Shown: piece by piece, positions 41,435 to 51,013 of the stretch | How positions within the stretch are numbered: position 1 is the first letter of the stretch | Layout: each line of letters begins with the position of its first letter | Assembly (NCBI RefSeq): GCF_030866825.1 | Contig: NZ_CP133020.1 | Coordinates: forward strand, 186,001 to 250,000 | Source of the DNA: Rathayibacter sp. SW19 | GTDB lineage: Bacteria > Actinomycetota > Actinomycetes > Actinomycetales > Microbacteriaceae | Direction of reading: 5' to 3' | Length of the DNA: 64,000 nucleotides | Notes under the pieces: model-generated | What the model saw: the letters and a program-made list of their open reading frames with translations, nothing else | What the model was told of the DNA's origin: nothing | Database searches by the model: none | Position numbers and translations under genes: made by a program

Positions 41435-42463
41435 TCAGACAGCTGGAGCGGGCGCGGTCGACTCTCGCTCGTACAGGTGCATCGCGGGCGTCGGCACGAG
41501 TTCAACGCGCTCGCCGGCGGTCATCGCGGTGAAGGCGTCGCCGATCGACGCGGCCAACAGTGCAGGCGAGAAGGTGACCGAACTCAGGCGCGGGCAGTAC
41601 TCGCTTGCGATCGGATCGTCACCCGCGCCGATGACGGAAACGTCTGCGGGAACATGCACCCCGGCATCCGTCAGTGCCCGCACCGCGGCGGCGGCGTGTC
41701 GGTCGTCGTAGGCGATCACAGCGGTCGGCGCCTGCACGTCGTAGCGCCAGCCGTGCGCCCAGTCCCGCAACGAGGTACTCGTCGCGGATGCCCGCACCGC
41801 CTTGAGTCGCGCGCCGGCCGCGCGCGCGACGGCATCCGCTCCTCGAAACCGAGCGGCGGAAAGGCTGTCGAGTTCTTGGGCGGCCGGAAGCAAGTAGCAG
41901 AGCACGCCGTGCCCGAGCCGCACGAGGTGCTCCGCAGCGAGCGCGCCATAGGCCTCCTGAGCGAGCACCAGCGACGGTGCGTAATCGACCGGCGCGTCGC
42001 CATAAACGAGCAGTGCCCGCACTCCCGCCAGACGCAACACACTCGTCGCGCTCGCGTCGCAGCGATCCGCGCTCGCCAGCACCGATTCCGGGCGGATGCG
42101 TGTCCACGACATCGCTGCGTCCGCCCCGGACGAATATGTGTCGCCGTCGCGCAGCACCGCAGAGCCGTCGTCGACGGCGGCCGCGATGACGAGTTCGAGC
42201 GTGCGGGCCAGTGCGCTGCCGAGGTCAGTGCGCGGCGGGGCAACCAGCAGGCCGGAGACCGAGCTGGAGGCAAGCGACTGCGCGGTGACGTTCGGCCGGT
42301 AGCTGAGCCGGTGAGCGGCCTCGAGCACGCGATGCCGGGTGTCGTCAGAGATGCGGGCGTTCGGTTTGTCATTCAGAACGAACGACACCGTCGCGCGCGA
42401 AACACCCGCGGCCAGCGCGACGTCATTGCTGGTCGGCGGCTTGACGACCTGAGGGGTGAACAT
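41435..42463 (-). CDS. LacI-family transcriptional regulator
   Basis: 342 residues. HTH NDVALAAGVSRATVSFVLND at the N-terminus, hinge SYRPNVTAQSLAS, then a periplasmic-binding-protein-like sugar-sensing domain ending with HLVRLGHGVLCYLLPAAQE and SVIGAGDDPIASEYCPRLSSV. ATG 42463 is selected because it gives the standard short N-terminus before the HTH. Divergent from the MFS and GH3 genes, which it very likely represses until a glucoside is present. Confidence 0.92.
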   Translation of the reverse strand: MFTPQVVKPPTSNDVALAAGVSRATVSFVLNDKPNARISDDTRHRVLEAAHRLSYRPNVTAQSLASSSVSGLLVAPPRTDLGSALARTLELVIAAAVDDGSAVLRDGDTYSSGADAAMSWTRIRPESVLASADRCDASATSVLRLAGVRALLVYGDAPVDYAPSLVLAQEAYGALAAEHLVRLGHGVLCYLLPAAQELDSLSAARFRGADAVARAAGARLKAVRASATSTSLRDWAHGWRYDVQAPTAVIAYDDRHAAAAVRALTDAGVHVPADVSVIGAGDDPIASEYCPRLSSVTFSPALLAASIGDAFTAMTAGERVELVPTPAMHLYERESTAPAPAV

Positions 42464-42503
42464 GTCAATGGTGATTCTAGTCGTGGGTGTCGGCTGCGTG
42501 CTA

Positions 42504-42539
42504 ACACGTGTAAACCAAATACCGTGCAATGCTTGCATT
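42504..42539. promoter_or_regulatory. Candidate LacI operator region
   Basis: ACACGTGT (42504-42511) is a CG-centred palindrome of the kind LacI proteins bind, and AATGCTTGCATT (42528-42539) is a second near-palindrome. Both lie in the gap between lacI (start 42463) and the MFS gene (start 42610). Assignment is by position and symmetry. Confidence 0.4.
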
Positions 42540-42609
42540 TGGGGTCGACACCGCGTACGGTTACGCGAGTAAGCAGCCAACGAGGTTTGCCCGATGAGAG
42601 GACATCACC

Positions 42610-43986
42610 GTGACGACGACGTCATCGAACACGCCGGGGGATTCGCGCGAGCGTACTGAATCCGCCAGTTCTACAGCCGCACCCGCTGGCGCGGCGATGG
42701 ACGCGAGCGTCGCGCCGACCGTCGTGCTCAGCCCAGAAGGCTATGACCCGGAGAGTCTCGAAAAGGTCAAGATCCGCGGGCGCTTGCGTCGCCTGATGCT
42801 CTGGATGCTGTTCGCGAACGTCGGCATCTTCATGCTCTGGGGCGCGATTCCCGGCATCCTGTTGCCGCTGCAGATTCAGGGTGTCGACCCCGCGAACAAG
42901 GCACTCAACTTGGCCATCGCCACCACGATCGGGGCATTTGCCGCGATGATCGCCCAGCCGATCGCCGGGATGGTCTCGGACCGCACGCGCAGCCGCTTCG
43001 GGCGTCGCGCCCCGTGGATGGTCGGTGGCGCGATCGTCGGCGGTCTTTCCCTGATTGGAATCTCCCTGGCGAATGGACTCGTGCAGATCACGATCGCGTG
43101 GGTGTGCGTGCAGGTCGCATACAACTTCGCCCAGGGCCCGCTGAGCGCAATCATGCCGGACCGTGTTCCTCGCGGCGTGCGTGGTACGTTCTCGGCGCTG
43201 GCCGGGATCGGCCTGATGCTCGGTGCTCTCGGCGGCCAGGTTGTCGGCTCGCTTTTTGCGAAGAACATTCCGGCCGGCTACCTCTTCTTCGCGGGGCTCG
43301 CGCTGGTGCTGATCGTGTTGTTCGTGCTCTTCAACAAGGACCTGTCCAATAAGAGTGAACTGAAGCCGCCGTTCAACTTCACGGAGTTCCTGAAAACCTT
43401 CTGGGTCAGCCCCATCAAGCACCCCGACTTCTTCTGGGGATTCACCGGGCGCCTGCTGCTCTACATCGGATACTTTCTGGTGACCGGCTACCAGCTCTTC
43501 ATCCTGCAGGACTATATCGGGCTCAAGGGCAACGCTGTCGCCGTGATCCCACTGCTCGGGTTGATCAGCTTCGCCGGCATCCTGATCTCGACCGCGATCG
43601 GCGGGCCGCTGTCTGACAAACTCGGACGCCGCAAGCTGCTTGCGATCATCGCCGGCTGTGTACTCGCGGTTGCGCTACTGGTTCCGTGGATCATGCCGAC
43701 ACTCACCGGCATGATGATCTACTCGTTCATCTCCGGCCTCGGCTTCGGTGCGTACCAGGCGGTCGACACGGCCCTGATGAGCGAGGTGTTGCCGTCGAAA
43801 TCCGACTTCGCCAAGGATCTCGGGGTGCTGAACATCGCGGCAACCCTGCCGCAGACACTGGCGCCCGCCGTCGCCGGCGTCATCGTCGTCGGCCTGGGCG
43901 GCGGCTACGCGGCACTGTTCCCGGTCGGCATTGTCATCGCCTTGCTCGGCGCCTTCGCCGTCATCCCGATCAAGTCGGTGAGGTAG
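42610..43986 (+). CDS. MFS sugar (glucoside) transporter
   Basis: 458-residue membrane transporter with twelve predicted helices. MVSDRTRSRFGRRAPWMVGGA is the loop 2-3 signature of GPH/MFS sugar transporters, and GGPLSDKLGRRKLLAIIAG is the matching loop 8-9. The N-terminal ~60 residues are a polar cytoplasmic tail. GTG at 42610. It precedes a GH3 beta-glucosidase, so it probably imports an oligo- or monoglucoside. Confidence 0.87.
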   Translation: MTTTSSNTPGDSRERTESASSTAAPAGAAMDASVAPTVVLSPEGYDPESLEKVKIRGRLRRLMLWMLFANVGIFMLWGAIPGILLPLQIQGVDPANKALNLAIATTIGAFAAMIAQPIAGMVSDRTRSRFGRRAPWMVGGAIVGGLSLIGISLANGLVQITIAWVCVQVAYNFAQGPLSAIMPDRVPRGVRGTFSALAGIGLMLGALGGQVVGSLFAKNIPAGYLFFAGLALVLIVLFVLFNKDLSNKSELKPPFNFTEFLKTFWVSPIKHPDFFWGFTGRLLLYIGYFLVTGYQLFILQDYIGLKGNAVAVIPLLGLISFAGILISTAIGGPLSDKLGRRKLLAIIAGCVLAVALLVPWIMPTLTGMMIYSFISGLGFGAYQAVDTALMSEVLPSKSDFAKDLGVLNIAATLPQTLAPAVAGVIVVGLGGGYAALFPVGIVIALLGAFAVIPIKSVR

Positions 43987-44079
43987 CGCGGTGGAGCTCA
44001 CAACAGCACAGCGTCCGCGCTGGATGCCCTGGGCTGGCATTTGGTTTCTGCATACACAATCGAACGCGAAGGGCACAGC

Positions 44080-46593
44080 ATGACGACCACATCCGCCAAC
44101 CTCTTGACCGACGAGGCCGTCGAAGAACTGATCAGCAGACTCCCGCTCGAGCGCAAGGTGCGGCTGCTCACGGGAGCGTCGTTCTGGACGCTTCACGACG
44201 AACCGGAGATCGGACTGGAGACCATCGTCGTCTCAGACGGGCCCGCAGGAGTGCGCGGCCAGCTCTGGGACGAGCGCGACGCATCCGCAAGCCTGCCGTC
44301 GCCGACCGCACTCGCGGCCAGCTGGGACCTCGAACGAGTGCATCGGCTGGGTGAACTCATCGCCGCGGAAGCGCGGCGCAAGGGCGTCGGCGTGGTGCTC
44401 GGCCCGACGGTGAACATTCAGCGCTCGCCGCGTGGCGGGCGTCATTTTGAAGGCTTCAGCGAAGACCCGTGGCTCTCCGGCGTCGTGGGCACCGCATTCG
44501 TGAAGGGTGTGCAGTCGGCCGGAGTTGGGGCGACCGCGAAACACTTCGTGGCCAACGACAGCGAGACCGATCGGATGACCGTTGACGTGCAGGTGGACGA
44601 GCGTACCCTCCGCGAGGTCTACCTCGCCCCGTTCGAGCGGATGGTCACCGAGGGGCACGCGTGGCTGGTGATGTCCTCGTACAACGCGGTGAACGGTGTC
44701 ACAATGACGGAGAACGAGCTGCTCACCTCGCCGCTGAAAGACGAGTGGGGCTTCGACGGCGTCGTCGTCTCCGACTGGATGGGCGTGCGCGACACCGTCG
44801 GCGCCGGCGCGGCCGCGCAAGACCTGGCGATGCCCGGCCCGGTTGGCGTGTGGGGTGATGCCTTGGTGGAGGCCGTGAAGTCAGGGCAGGTACACGAGGC
44901 GGCGATCGACGCGAAACTGGCGCGCCTGCTGCGCCTGGCCGGCCGACTCGGTGCGCTGGAGGGTGTTGCCCCTGCCGCGCCGCTCGCCCACGCCTGGGAT
45001 TCTGCCGACGTCTCAGCGCTCCTGCGCGAGGCCGCAGCGGACGGCATGGTACTCGTGCGCAACGACGGCGTGCTTCCTGTGGCGGTCGGCAGCGTCGAGG
45101 GCGGGCATCCGTCGATCGCGGTGATCGGCCAGCACGCGCAGCGCGGCCGCAACCAGGGCGGCGGATCGGCGACGGTATTTCCTGACCACGTCGTGTCGCC
45201 GTTGGATGGCATCCGCAGCGCGTTCGGTGCCGACAATGTGCGTTTCGCGCCTGGCATTCCCGCGGCGGACCCGCTGTTGCCGTTGGGAGCAGACGTGGCG
45301 ACAGACCCCGTCGACGGCACACCCGGTGTGCACGTGCGCTTTCTCGATGCAAGCGGTGCCGTGCTGCTCGATGAGCATCGAGGTGGCGGCATGTTGGTCT
45401 GGCTGGGAGACCCGGTACTCGGCGAAACAGCCGTCGTGGAAGTGCGCTCGGTGTTCACGGCACCGAGTGATGGCAGCTACGCGCTCGGGTGCACCGGACT
45501 CGGCTACTTCACGCTGAACCTCGACGGTGAGACCGTCAGTAACGGGCTGTTCTTTCCCGAGGGCACTGACCCGTTCATGGCGTTCCTCAACCCGCCGAAA
45601 CAGTCGTTCCCAGTCACTCTGCGTGCCGGCCAAAGCGTCGAGCTGTTGCTCGAACACCGCCCGCAAATGCAGGAAGGCTTGAGCGCCGTCATGTTCACGC
45701 TCGGTTATGAGCAGCCGTTCGGCGAGCCGGCCGAGGAACTGGACCGGGCAGTAGCACTCGCGGCCGACGCCGACGTTGCGGTGGTGGTCGTCGGCACGAC
45801 GGATCGTCTCGAGTCCGAGGGCTTCGACCGCTCCAGCCTGCGCCTGCCGGAGGGCAGCGACGAGCTCGTGCGGCGCACCATCGCCGCAAACCCGCGCACG
45901 GTCGTCGTGGTCAACTCCGGCGGCCCGGTCATCATGCCGTGGTTGGCGGATGCGCCCGCCGTGCTGCTCAGTTGGTTCCCCGGGCAGGAGATGGGTGACG
46001 CAATCGCCGACGTGCTGGTCGGTGTGCGCGAGCCGGGCGGACGCATCCCGACGACCTGGCCGGCGAACGAAGAGGATGTTCCGGTGTGGCAGGTCGAACC
46101 AGTCGACGGCCGGCTGTACTACAGCGAGGGGCTGCACGTCGGCTATCGCGAATGGATGCGTCGGGCCGCGTTGGGCGGGCCGGCCCCTGCCATCCCGTTC
46201 GGGCACGGTCTCGGGTACACCGAGTGGAAGCTCGGCGAGGCACGCATTGACACGAGCGGCGCCAGCGCGGCCGACTCGAGCGCGGCATCCGGATTCGGTG
46301 TCAGCCTTGCCGTGACGAACACCGGCGACCGCGTCGGAAAGCAGGTCGTGCAGGTGTATCTGTCACGGACATCCGCGTCGGAGATCGACCGGCCCGCGAT
46401 CTGGCTCGCCGGATTCGCGGTCGTGCACGCGCGGCCGGGGCAGACCCAGAATGTGCAGATCGACGTCGAACAAAGGGCGTTGCAATACTGGTCGGTCGAG
46501 GAGCACGCGTGGCATACCGAGCCGGGCACGTATGCAGTGCACGTCGGCACGTCGATCGCCGAACTGTCCCCGCCGATCGCGCTTGCAGTCTGA
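44080..46593 (+). CDS. Glycoside hydrolase family 3 beta-glucosidase with PA14 insert
   Basis: 837 residues, cytoplasmic. GH3 N-terminal barrel with KHFVANDSETDR and the nucleophile Asp232 in VVVSDWMGVRD; C-terminal domain with RNQGGGSATVFP and LLSWFPGQEMG; a PA14-like domain (about 380-530) inserted in it; and a final fibronectin-III-like domain (VSLAVTNTGDRVGKQVVQVYLS, in part). ATG at 44080 has GAAGGG eight bases upstream; a longer upstream frame lacks signals. Forms a lacI-mfs-bgl sugar locus. Confidence 0.92.
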   Translation: MTTTSANLLTDEAVEELISRLPLERKVRLLTGASFWTLHDEPEIGLETIVVSDGPAGVRGQLWDERDASASLPSPTALAASWDLERVHRLGELIAAEARRKGVGVVLGPTVNIQRSPRGGRHFEGFSEDPWLSGVVGTAFVKGVQSAGVGATAKHFVANDSETDRMTVDVQVDERTLREVYLAPFERMVTEGHAWLVMSSYNAVNGVTMTENELLTSPLKDEWGFDGVVVSDWMGVRDTVGAGAAAQDLAMPGPVGVWGDALVEAVKSGQVHEAAIDAKLARLLRLAGRLGALEGVAPAAPLAHAWDSADVSALLREAAADGMVLVRNDGVLPVAVGSVEGGHPSIAVIGQHAQRGRNQGGGSATVFPDHVVSPLDGIRSAFGADNVRFAPGIPAADPLLPLGADVATDPVDGTPGVHVRFLDASGAVLLDEHRGGGMLVWLGDPVLGETAVVEVRSVFTAPSDGSYALGCTGLGYFTLNLDGETVSNGLFFPEGTDPFMAFLNPPKQSFPVTLRAGQSVELLLEHRPQMQEGLSAVMFTLGYEQPFGEPAEELDRAVALAADADVAVVVVGTTDRLESEGFDRSSLRLPEGSDELVRRTIAANPRTVVVVNSGGPVIMPWLADAPAVLLSWFPGQEMGDAIADVLVGVREPGGRIPTTWPANEEDVPVWQVEPVDGRLYYSEGLHVGYREWMRRAALGGPAPAIPFGHGLGYTEWKLGEARIDTSGASAADSSAASGFGVSLAVTNTGDRVGKQVVQVYLSRTSASEIDRPAIWLAGFAVVHARPGQTQNVQIDVEQRALQYWSVEEHAWHTEPGTYAVHVGTSIAELSPPIALAV

Positions 46594-46603
46594 GCGGCAG
46601 AGC

Positions 46604-46760
46604 CGCGTCTCGATACGCTCGTTCCTCGCTACTCGACGAGCAGTCCCGGTGGTCGAGTAGCGCGCGAGCTTTCGGTCCCTGAGCGCAGCCGACGGGCGAG
46701 TACGCGTATCGAGACCCGCACCCCTCGGGTCTCGATACGCTCGCTAGCCGAGCCGCGTCA
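46604..46760. repeat. Cluster of dispersed GTCTCGATACG/GTCGAGTAGC elements
   Basis: TCTCGATACGCTCGTTCCTC, then CTACTCGACGAGCAG, GGTGGTCGAGTAGCGCGCGA, CGCGTATCGAGACCC and GGGTCTCGATACGCTCGCTA follow one another in both orientations between GH3 and the hydrolase gene. The copies can pair to form strong hairpins and may serve as terminators for the two convergent genes. Confidence 0.8.
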
Positions 46761-46817
46761 GTCCGCCGCACGCTTGACGAGCGCGCGGAGCGGCCGTGGT
46801 AATCCTTGTCTGCCGGA

Positions 46818-48014
46818 TCAGTGCCCCTTGGTGGCGCGGCGGCGGACCGAGACCAGAATGAGCGAGCCGACGCCGAGGAGCAGAGCGAGAGCCCCAACAG
46901 CGATTGCCGGCGTTGCGTCCGAGCCGGACTCGGCCAATGCGGGGGCCGCCTGAGCGGTAGAAGTTGCGATCGGGGTCGGCGTTGGCGTTGGGGTGGTGTC
47001 CGGGAACGCAGCGGTGATCGCGGCGCTCACCCCGCTGGTCAAGGTCGTGACGCCGACCGCGTTCGGGTGCATTGCTCCGAAGGCCAGCTGGCCGGTCGGT
47101 GTGAGACTCAGGCCGTTGATCTGCTCGTTCGGGTTATATGCGCACGGGGTGTTCGCCACGGTCTGCGACATCAGCGGTACGAAAGTCGCGCCGATGTCTG
47201 CGGCCTGTGTCTGGATCGCCGTGTTCAGGCTCACCTGAGTCTGGTACAGGTAGGGCACATCAGCGTTCGTAAATGGGAAGCCGTTCGCGTTCGGAATCGG
47301 GGTTGGCGGCGTCGTCGACAGGTCGACGACGGGGGTGAAGCAACCGGTGGGGGTGGTGGGCGTGTTTGCCGCATCGGGGAAGAGTGCGGGGTAGCCGACC
47401 ACGATAATGGTCGCGTTTGGCGCCTTCGCGCGAACGGCGTGGAACGTGTTCGACAGCGCGGTCGTCACTGGGCCGCTGATCGCGGCCTGCAAAGTATCGA
47501 CGCCGCCCGCGTCGAAGTAGGCCTTGCAGCTGTTGAGTGCGGGGTGCAAAAGGAGCGGGCCGCTCGGGGTGGCGGCGCTGCACGCCCCGAGGATGGTGGA
47601 GAACCCAAGATCGTTTCCGCCGATCATGATCGTAACGACGTTGGTTGACGACGTGATCGAGTCGATCTGCGCAGGAGCCGTGCCGCTTACAGTGACCTGC
47701 TGGCCGGTGATGTTGGCCGTTGCGGCGGCGCTGCAGGAGGCGTCCGTCAGGTTGAGGCCGAGGGCCGTGGCCACTTGGTGCGGATAGTCGACGGCAGCCT
47801 GGAAGCACCCCGGCACAGGCGTGCCTGTGGGTGGCGTGAGTCCAAAGCCGGCCGCATAGGAGTCGCCGAGCGCAACATAGTTCAGGCCCTGCGTTCCCGA
47901 ATTGGTGGGAGGGGAGGCTGTTGCGGCCGACCCCACGCCGAACGCGAGCGCGGCGGCGAGGACTCCGCCGCCGAGAATGAGAGCACTGCGCCGGAGCAGG
48001 GCATGGGTCTTCAT
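46818..48014 (-). CDS. Secreted, wall-anchored SGNH (GDSL) hydrolase
   Basis: 398 residues. A Sec signal peptide (RRSALILGGGVLAAALAFG, cut near ATASP), the SGNH blocks ALGDSYAAGFG (Ser nucleophile), IGGNDLGFS (Gly, Asn) and MHPNAVG (Asp-like/His site), then a TPTPTPTP linker and a C-terminal LAESG + hydrophobic helix + RRR tail. That is the class E sortase-type signal (LAxTG variant). An esterase or lipase at the cell wall is likely. Confidence 0.88.
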   Translation of the reverse strand: MKTHALLRRSALILGGGVLAAALAFGVGSAATASPPTNSGTQGLNYVALGDSYAAGFGLTPPTGTPVPGCFQAAVDYPHQVATALGLNLTDASCSAAATANITGQQVTVSGTAPAQIDSITSSTNVVTIMIGGNDLGFSTILGACSAATPSGPLLLHPALNSCKAYFDAGGVDTLQAAISGPVTTALSNTFHAVRAKAPNATIIVVGYPALFPDAANTPTTPTGCFTPVVDLSTTPPTPIPNANGFPFTNADVPYLYQTQVSLNTAIQTQAADIGATFVPLMSQTVANTPCAYNPNEQINGLSLTPTGQLAFGAMHPNAVGVTTLTSGVSAAITAAFPDTTPTPTPTPIATSTAQAAPALAESGSDATPAIAVGALALLLGVGSLILVSVRRRATKGH

Positions 48015-48149
48015 CGGTACCTCTTCACGTGAATCGCGCTGCCATCACTTCTAGGTGTGCACCGGTCGTGCACAGAGAGGCGGCAGTAGTGCGCGATCGC
48101 CGCGGATGACTCTGCTTGCCACTTTAGCGGCAATATACCGGAGCGCGGC

Positions 48150-48168
48150 TACCCCCCACTCGGGGGTA
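48150..48168 (-). terminator. Hairpin directly after the alpha/beta hydrolase stop
   Basis: TACCCCC (48150-48156) and GGGGGTA (48162-48168) form a 7-bp stem with a 5-base loop, one base beyond the stop codon of the minus-strand hydrolase gene. No T-run follows. Confidence 0.5.
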
Positions 48169-48169
48169 C

Positions 48170-49354
48170 TCACGGATTCGGCAGCACTGAATGCAGAAAT
48201 GAACTCAGGTGCGCTTCGTAGGATGCCGGGTCAACGTTCCAACTTTGGATGTGCCCCGCACCCTTCACCGGCACATATGTCGCGTGTGTCTTCGCGGCGA
48301 ACTCCTTGCTCTCGGCTGGCGGCACCAACCCGTCGCTGAGCCCCTGGAACAGGATGATCGGCATCGTGAAGTCGCTCGTCTGGTCCAACTCATCGAGACT
48401 CGCCAGATCGATGTTCCCCCGAGCGCTCACGAAGTCGAGCACGAGGGGTGTCAAGAGCCCCAACTGCTCACGGTGCGCGACCGAGGTGAGCACGCCAGAC
48501 CAGTTGAGCACCGGCGCGTCCAGCACCATGCCGACCACATCAGCCGCATAGCGCGAGTGGTGGATGAACTGGGTGACAATGCTGCCGCCCATCGAATCGC
48601 CATACAGAATGAACTTCTTCGCCCCGTGCGATGCGGCGTAGGCCGCAGCCGAGTCGAGGTCATGCCATTCCGTGTCGCCGAGATGGAACAGCCCGTCCGG
48701 GCTCTTCGGCGCACCGACGTCGTTGCGGTAGGTGATGTACAGCGAGGGGATGCCTGTGCTTGCGATCGTCTGCATCGGGCGCAATCCGCCCTGCCGCTTT
48801 CCGTCGATGCCGTGCACGAAGATCAGCCAGGTGCTGCCCGTTCCGGCCACCTGCCAGGCCGGCATCGGGCCGAGCTGCCCGGCGATTTCGACGTTTGAAT
48901 AGGGGATGCCGAGGCTGGATTTCGGGTTGCCTCCCCAGACATCCGGATCGAGCTGTACCTTCGTGCCCGCTGTCAGCTGACCGGTCGAGGAGGTCAGGGT
49001 GCGGGTCACCGTGTTCTTCGTGGTGGCGGTGATGTTGCCGATGATGGCCCGGCCGCCGGGGTAAACCAGTCCGTAGGTGCCTGGCCGCAGCGTGCTCGAG
49101 CGGCGCTGTAGCACGATCTGGCTACCGTCGACGCTGACGACGGTTCCAGCGGCGGTCGTCAGGTTGTGATGGGGCGTGAGCAGCAGCCCGGATGCCCCCC
49201 ACGCGATGGCGAACGGCGCGGCAATGAGCAAGACGGTCAGCGTGATGGCAACACCGATCAACCATCCTCGACGTCGGCTGTGCGCGTGTCGGCGCGGCGA
49301 AGCCCCCCTGAGTGCCACTCCTGTACTGTAGCGTCTGCCTCCCGGCCGTCCCAC
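48170..49354 (-). CDS. Membrane-anchored alpha/beta hydrolase
   Basis: 394 residues. An N-terminal membrane anchor (GWLIGVAITLTVLLIAAPFAIAW) follows a basic stretch, then a ~110-residue beta-rich extracytoplasmic domain and a hydrolase domain: oxyanion IFVHGIDGKRQGG, nucleophile Ser in YGDSMGGS, Asp in LFQGLSDGLVP, His in GAGHIQSWN. Esterase/lipase or peptidase of the cell surface; substrate unknown. Downstream in the same direction from nothing; it is followed by the SGNH gene after 155 bases. Confidence 0.82.
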   Translation of the reverse strand: MGRPGGRRYSTGVALRGASPRRHAHSRRRGWLIGVAITLTVLLIAAPFAIAWGASGLLLTPHHNLTTAAGTVVSVDGSQIVLQRRSSTLRPGTYGLVYPGGRAIIGNITATTKNTVTRTLTSSTGQLTAGTKVQLDPDVWGGNPKSSLGIPYSNVEIAGQLGPMPAWQVAGTGSTWLIFVHGIDGKRQGGLRPMQTIASTGIPSLYITYRNDVGAPKSPDGLFHLGDTEWHDLDSAAAYAASHGAKKFILYGDSMGGSIVTQFIHHSRYAADVVGMVLDAPVLNWSGVLTSVAHREQLGLLTPLVLDFVSARGNIDLASLDELDQTSDFTMPIILFQGLSDGLVPPAESKEFAAKTHATYVPVKGAGHIQSWNVDPASYEAHLSSFLHSVLPNP

Positions 49355-49469
49355 AGAATCACCGGTTAGTGCTGATCAGGCATGTCCGGCGCAGCGCGGG
49401 TGTCGCTGCGGAGCTCCGCACCGCGGCCGACGCGATGAAGCAAAGCCCGGCAAAGCTAGGCTGAACATC

Positions 49470-50432
49470 ATGTTCACCGATCTTCCCGAGCCGGAGCTCC
49501 GAAGCTATCGAAGCGCCCAGACCGATCCGGAGGACTTCGACGCATTCTGGGCTGAAACGCTGCAGAGCAGTCGAGGCGTCGGCGCGCCCGTCAGTGTCGT
49601 GCCGGTTGATACCGGGCTAACGACCGTCGACGTTTTCGACGTCGCGTTCCCGGGTTTCGCCGGCCAGCCCGTCAAGGCGTGGCTGCGAGTGCCGGCCGGG
49701 GCACGCGGCCCGCTGCCGACGATCGTGCAGTACCAGGGGTATGGCGGCGGCCGAGGGCACGCGCTCGAGAACTTGCTGTGGGCATCCGCTGGGTTCGCTC
49801 ACGTGATGATGGACACGCGCGGGCAAGGTTCGGTCTGGTCGCGCGGCGACACCGCGGACCCGGACGGTTCCGGCCCCCAGTTTCCGGGCTTCATGACCCG
49901 CGGTATCGGCAGTCGCGAGACCTACTATTACCGGCGCGTGTTCACGGATGCCGTGCGTGCGGTCGACGCCGCTCGCTCACTTGACATCGTCGACTCAGAT
50001 CGTGTCGTGATCATGGGCGGCAGCCAAGGCGGCGGGATCACGCTCGCGGCCGCCGGGCTGATTCCGAATGTCGCTGCCGCGTTCGCATACGTGCCGTTTC
50101 TCTGCGACTTTCCACGCGCCACGGTCATCACGGACAACCATCCGTACAAGGAGATCGGCAACTATCTCGCCGTGCATCGCGACGAGGTCGCGAGCGCCCA
50201 TGAGGTGCTCAGCTACTTCGACGGCGTCAACTTCGCCAAGCGCGCGCATGCGCCGGCCTGGTTCACCACGGCGCTGATGGATGAGACCTGCCCACCGTCG
50301 ACGGTGTTCGGCGCGTTCAACAACTATGCCGGTCCGAAGGAGATCACGGTCTGGCCCTACAACAACCATGAGGGCGGGCAGTCCGATGACGACGCTCGGG
50401 CGATCGCCATCCTGCGCGACCTGCTCGGTTGA
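49470..50432 (+). CDS. Acetyl xylan esterase / cephalosporin-C deacetylase family (CE7)
   Basis: 320 residues, no signal peptide. RGQG in MDTRGQGSVWSRGDT, the nucleophile in MGGSQGGGITLAAAG and the HEGG end segment (NNHEGGQSDDD) are the three marks of CE7 enzymes. They deacetylate short acetylated oligosaccharides or antibiotics in the cytoplasm. ATG at 49470. Precedes the MutT gene by 21 bases on the same strand. Confidence 0.9.
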   Translation: MFTDLPEPELRSYRSAQTDPEDFDAFWAETLQSSRGVGAPVSVVPVDTGLTTVDVFDVAFPGFAGQPVKAWLRVPAGARGPLPTIVQYQGYGGGRGHALENLLWASAGFAHVMMDTRGQGSVWSRGDTADPDGSGPQFPGFMTRGIGSRETYYYRRVFTDAVRAVDAARSLDIVDSDRVVIMGGSQGGGITLAAAGLIPNVAAAFAYVPFLCDFPRATVITDNHPYKEIGNYLAVHRDEVASAHEVLSYFDGVNFAKRAHAPAWFTTALMDETCPPSTVFGAFNNYAGPKEITVWPYNNHEGGQSDDDARAIAILRDLLG

Positions 50433-50453
50433 CTGCGAGGCGGGGCTCGCGCG

Positions 50454-50882
50454 GTGGTGTTCTCAGACGAGGTGCAGGACGAGCCGGTGCGCGTTGTCGC
50501 GGCTGTCATCATTCGTGACGGATGCGTTCTGGCATGTCGGCGAAACCCGGACCGGTCCGCAGGCGGGCTGTGGGAGTTCCCGGGCGGCAAGGTCGAGCCG
50601 GGCGAGTCGCCCGAGGACGCTCTCACACGGGAGATCCGCGAAGAGCTCGGCGTAATAATCGAGGTCGGCAAACTGATCCATCGAGCCACAACGCCGACCG
50701 GCACTGCGCACATCGACTTGAGCAGTTACGAGGCGCGCTTGACGGATGCGCCGCCGCCCGGCAGCACGGATCACGACGTGTTGCGGTGGCTCCGCCCAAA
50801 CCAGCTGCAAGAGTTGGAATGGGCGCAGCCCGATCTGCCGGTGGTTGAGTTGCTTCGACAGCGACCTCTGGTGGCCGAGTAG
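50454..50882 (+). CDS. NUDIX hydrolase, MutT-like 8-oxo-dGTP diphosphatase
   Basis: 142 residues. The Nudix box GGKVEPGESPEDALTREIREELGV (shown here in full only as its key parts: GGKVEPGES and REIREELG) has all metal-binding residues. WEFPGGK precedes it, as in MutT. Prevents incorporation of oxidised guanine. GTG at 50454 is the first start after the esterase stop. Its stop codon TAG lies within a degenerate dispersed-element copy (50877-50961). Confidence 0.88.
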   Translation: MVFSDEVQDEPVRVVAAVIIRDGCVLACRRNPDRSAGGLWEFPGGKVEPGESPEDALTREIREELGVIIEVGKLIHRATTPTGTAHIDLSSYEARLTDAPPPGSTDHDVLRWLRPNQLQELEWAQPDLPVVELLRQRPLVAE

Positions 50883-50961
50883 GCCGCGAGCGAGGCGAGC
50901 AGCTGTATCGAGACCGGGTTGCCAGGTCTCTATACGCCGGCTCGCGCCTCACGGGCTACAC
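50877..50961. repeat. Degenerate dispersed element after mutT
   Basis: GGCCGAGTAGGCCGCGAGCG, GTATCGAGACC and GGTCTCTATACGCC are diverged copies of the element, in opposite orientations. Confidence 0.6.
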
Positions 50962-51013
50962 GTCGAGACGGCCGCGAGCGGTCTGCCCAGCGCACCGCTC
51001 GACCAACGAACCG